A stretch of 6,560 bases of DNA. It comes from Bacteroidales bacterium (GTDB lineage Bacteria; Bacteroidota; Bacteroidia; Bacteroidales; UBA7960). Made by a program: the position numbers and the translations under genes. Where the stretch lies: assembly GCA_007123065.1 (NCBI GenBank), contig SKSI01000114.1, positions 1 through 6,560 on the forward strand, given 5' to 3'. The notes under the pieces were generated by a model. That model searched no databases. It saw only the letters and a list, made by a program, of their open reading frames with translations, and was not told where the DNA came from. Below, piece by piece: positions 6,193-6,560 of this stretch (positions are counted from its first letter, which is position 1; each line of letters starts with the position of its first letter).

Positions 6193-6560
6193 ATGATTGA
6201 AAAAGGTGGAACAAAAAAAACAGCCGTAGCTATACTGGGTTGCCGGGGTGTGCCAAACCATTATGGCGGTTTTGAGGAGCTGGCCGAACATCTCTCCCTG
6301 GGTTTGGTTTCCTTGGGTTATGCTGTCTATGTCTATAATATGCACAACCACCCGGTCCGCGACAAAAACTGGAAGGGGGTGCATCGTCTGTTTTGCTTTG
6401 ACCCCGAGAAAACCATTGGTACGCCAGGGCAGTTCATTTATGACTTGAATTGCATCAATGACAGCAGAGATAGGGGGTTTGATATAATCATACAGCTGGG
6501 TTACACGAGCAGTTCAATTTGGCACCGACGTCTGCCTTCCGGTGCCAAAATCATCACCAA
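6193..6560 (+). CDS. DUF1972-type glycosyltransferase, N-terminal part (runs off the window)
   Basis: The frame is open from the ATG at 6193 to the window end, giving 122 complete codons without a stop. The protein begins with a beta strand and GCRGVPNHYGGFEELAEHLS (16-35), the hallmark of DUF1972 glycosyltransferases, which are often annotated as rhamnosyltransferases of capsule or exopolysaccharide clusters. Further family segments are VYNMHNHP (47-54), GTPGQFIYDLNCI (76-88) and FDIIIQLGYTSSSIW (96-110). It would transfer a sugar from a nucleotide donor to a growing glycan on the cytoplasmic face of the inner membrane. Roughly two thirds of the usual protein, including the C-terminal donor-binding domain, lies outside the window, so donor and acceptor are unknown. 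An in-frame TTG at 6154 is possible but gives no family sequence. The gene is divergent from the small membrane-protein genes and may open a polysaccharide cluster to the right. Confidence 0.9.
   Translation, partial: MIEKGGTKKTAVAILGCRGVPNHYGGFEELAEHLSLGLVSLGYAVYVYNMHNHPVRDKNWKGVHRLFCFDPEKTIGTPGQFIYDLNCINDSRDRGFDIIIQLGYTSSSIWHRRLPSGAKIIT

Overview
The window looks like chromosomal DNA of a member of the Bacteroidota. This is an inference from several signs: gene starts lack clear Shine-Dalgarno sequences and sit behind A/T-rich leaders, some intergenic stretches match or nearly match the Bacteroidota promoter consensus TAnnTTTG, two intergenic repeats are of a kind I associate with Bacteroidota genomes, and the protein families fit (a secreted S9 peptidase close to DPP5, and a DUF1972 glycosyltransferase). 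No rRNA, tRNA, transposase, integrase, phage gene or CRISPR array was seen.

Layout. Positions 1-87 hold a hexanucleotide tandem repeat whose last unit contains the stop codon of the first gene. Two minus-strand genes follow, probably one transcription unit read from 2135 down to 83: a UDP-glucuronate decarboxylase (UDP-xylose synthase) and then an extended short-chain dehydrogenase of unassigned substrate. A divergent intergenic region (2136-2385) contains a possible plus-strand promoter and an imperfect palindromic repeat. It is followed by a plus-strand, zinc-free quinone-oxidoreductase-like MDR enzyme (2386-3324). A long, almost loopless inverted repeat (3339-3368) separates that gene from a plus-strand secreted S9-family serine peptidase (3401-5425). 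Convergent to the peptidase are two small minus-strand membrane-protein genes: a DoxX-like protein (5441-5812) and a 62-residue two-helix protein (5892-6080). At the right edge a plus-strand DUF1972-type glycosyltransferase begins at 6193 and runs off the window.

How the genes fit together. The nucleotide-sugar enzyme on the left and the glycosyltransferase on the right suggest surface-polysaccharide biosynthesis nearby, but they are separated by about 4 kb of housekeeping-type genes and point in opposite directions. The sequence does not prove that they belong to one locus. The middle genes (MDR oxidoreductase, peptidase, DoxX-like protein) have no evident common pathway.

I found no convincing new multi-gene system. 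The parts most worth a second look are the repeats: the hexamer array, with its restricted variation and mirror-ordered units; the palindromic element, which adds a false in-frame extension to the oxidoreductase; and the 30-bp inverted repeat before the peptidase gene.
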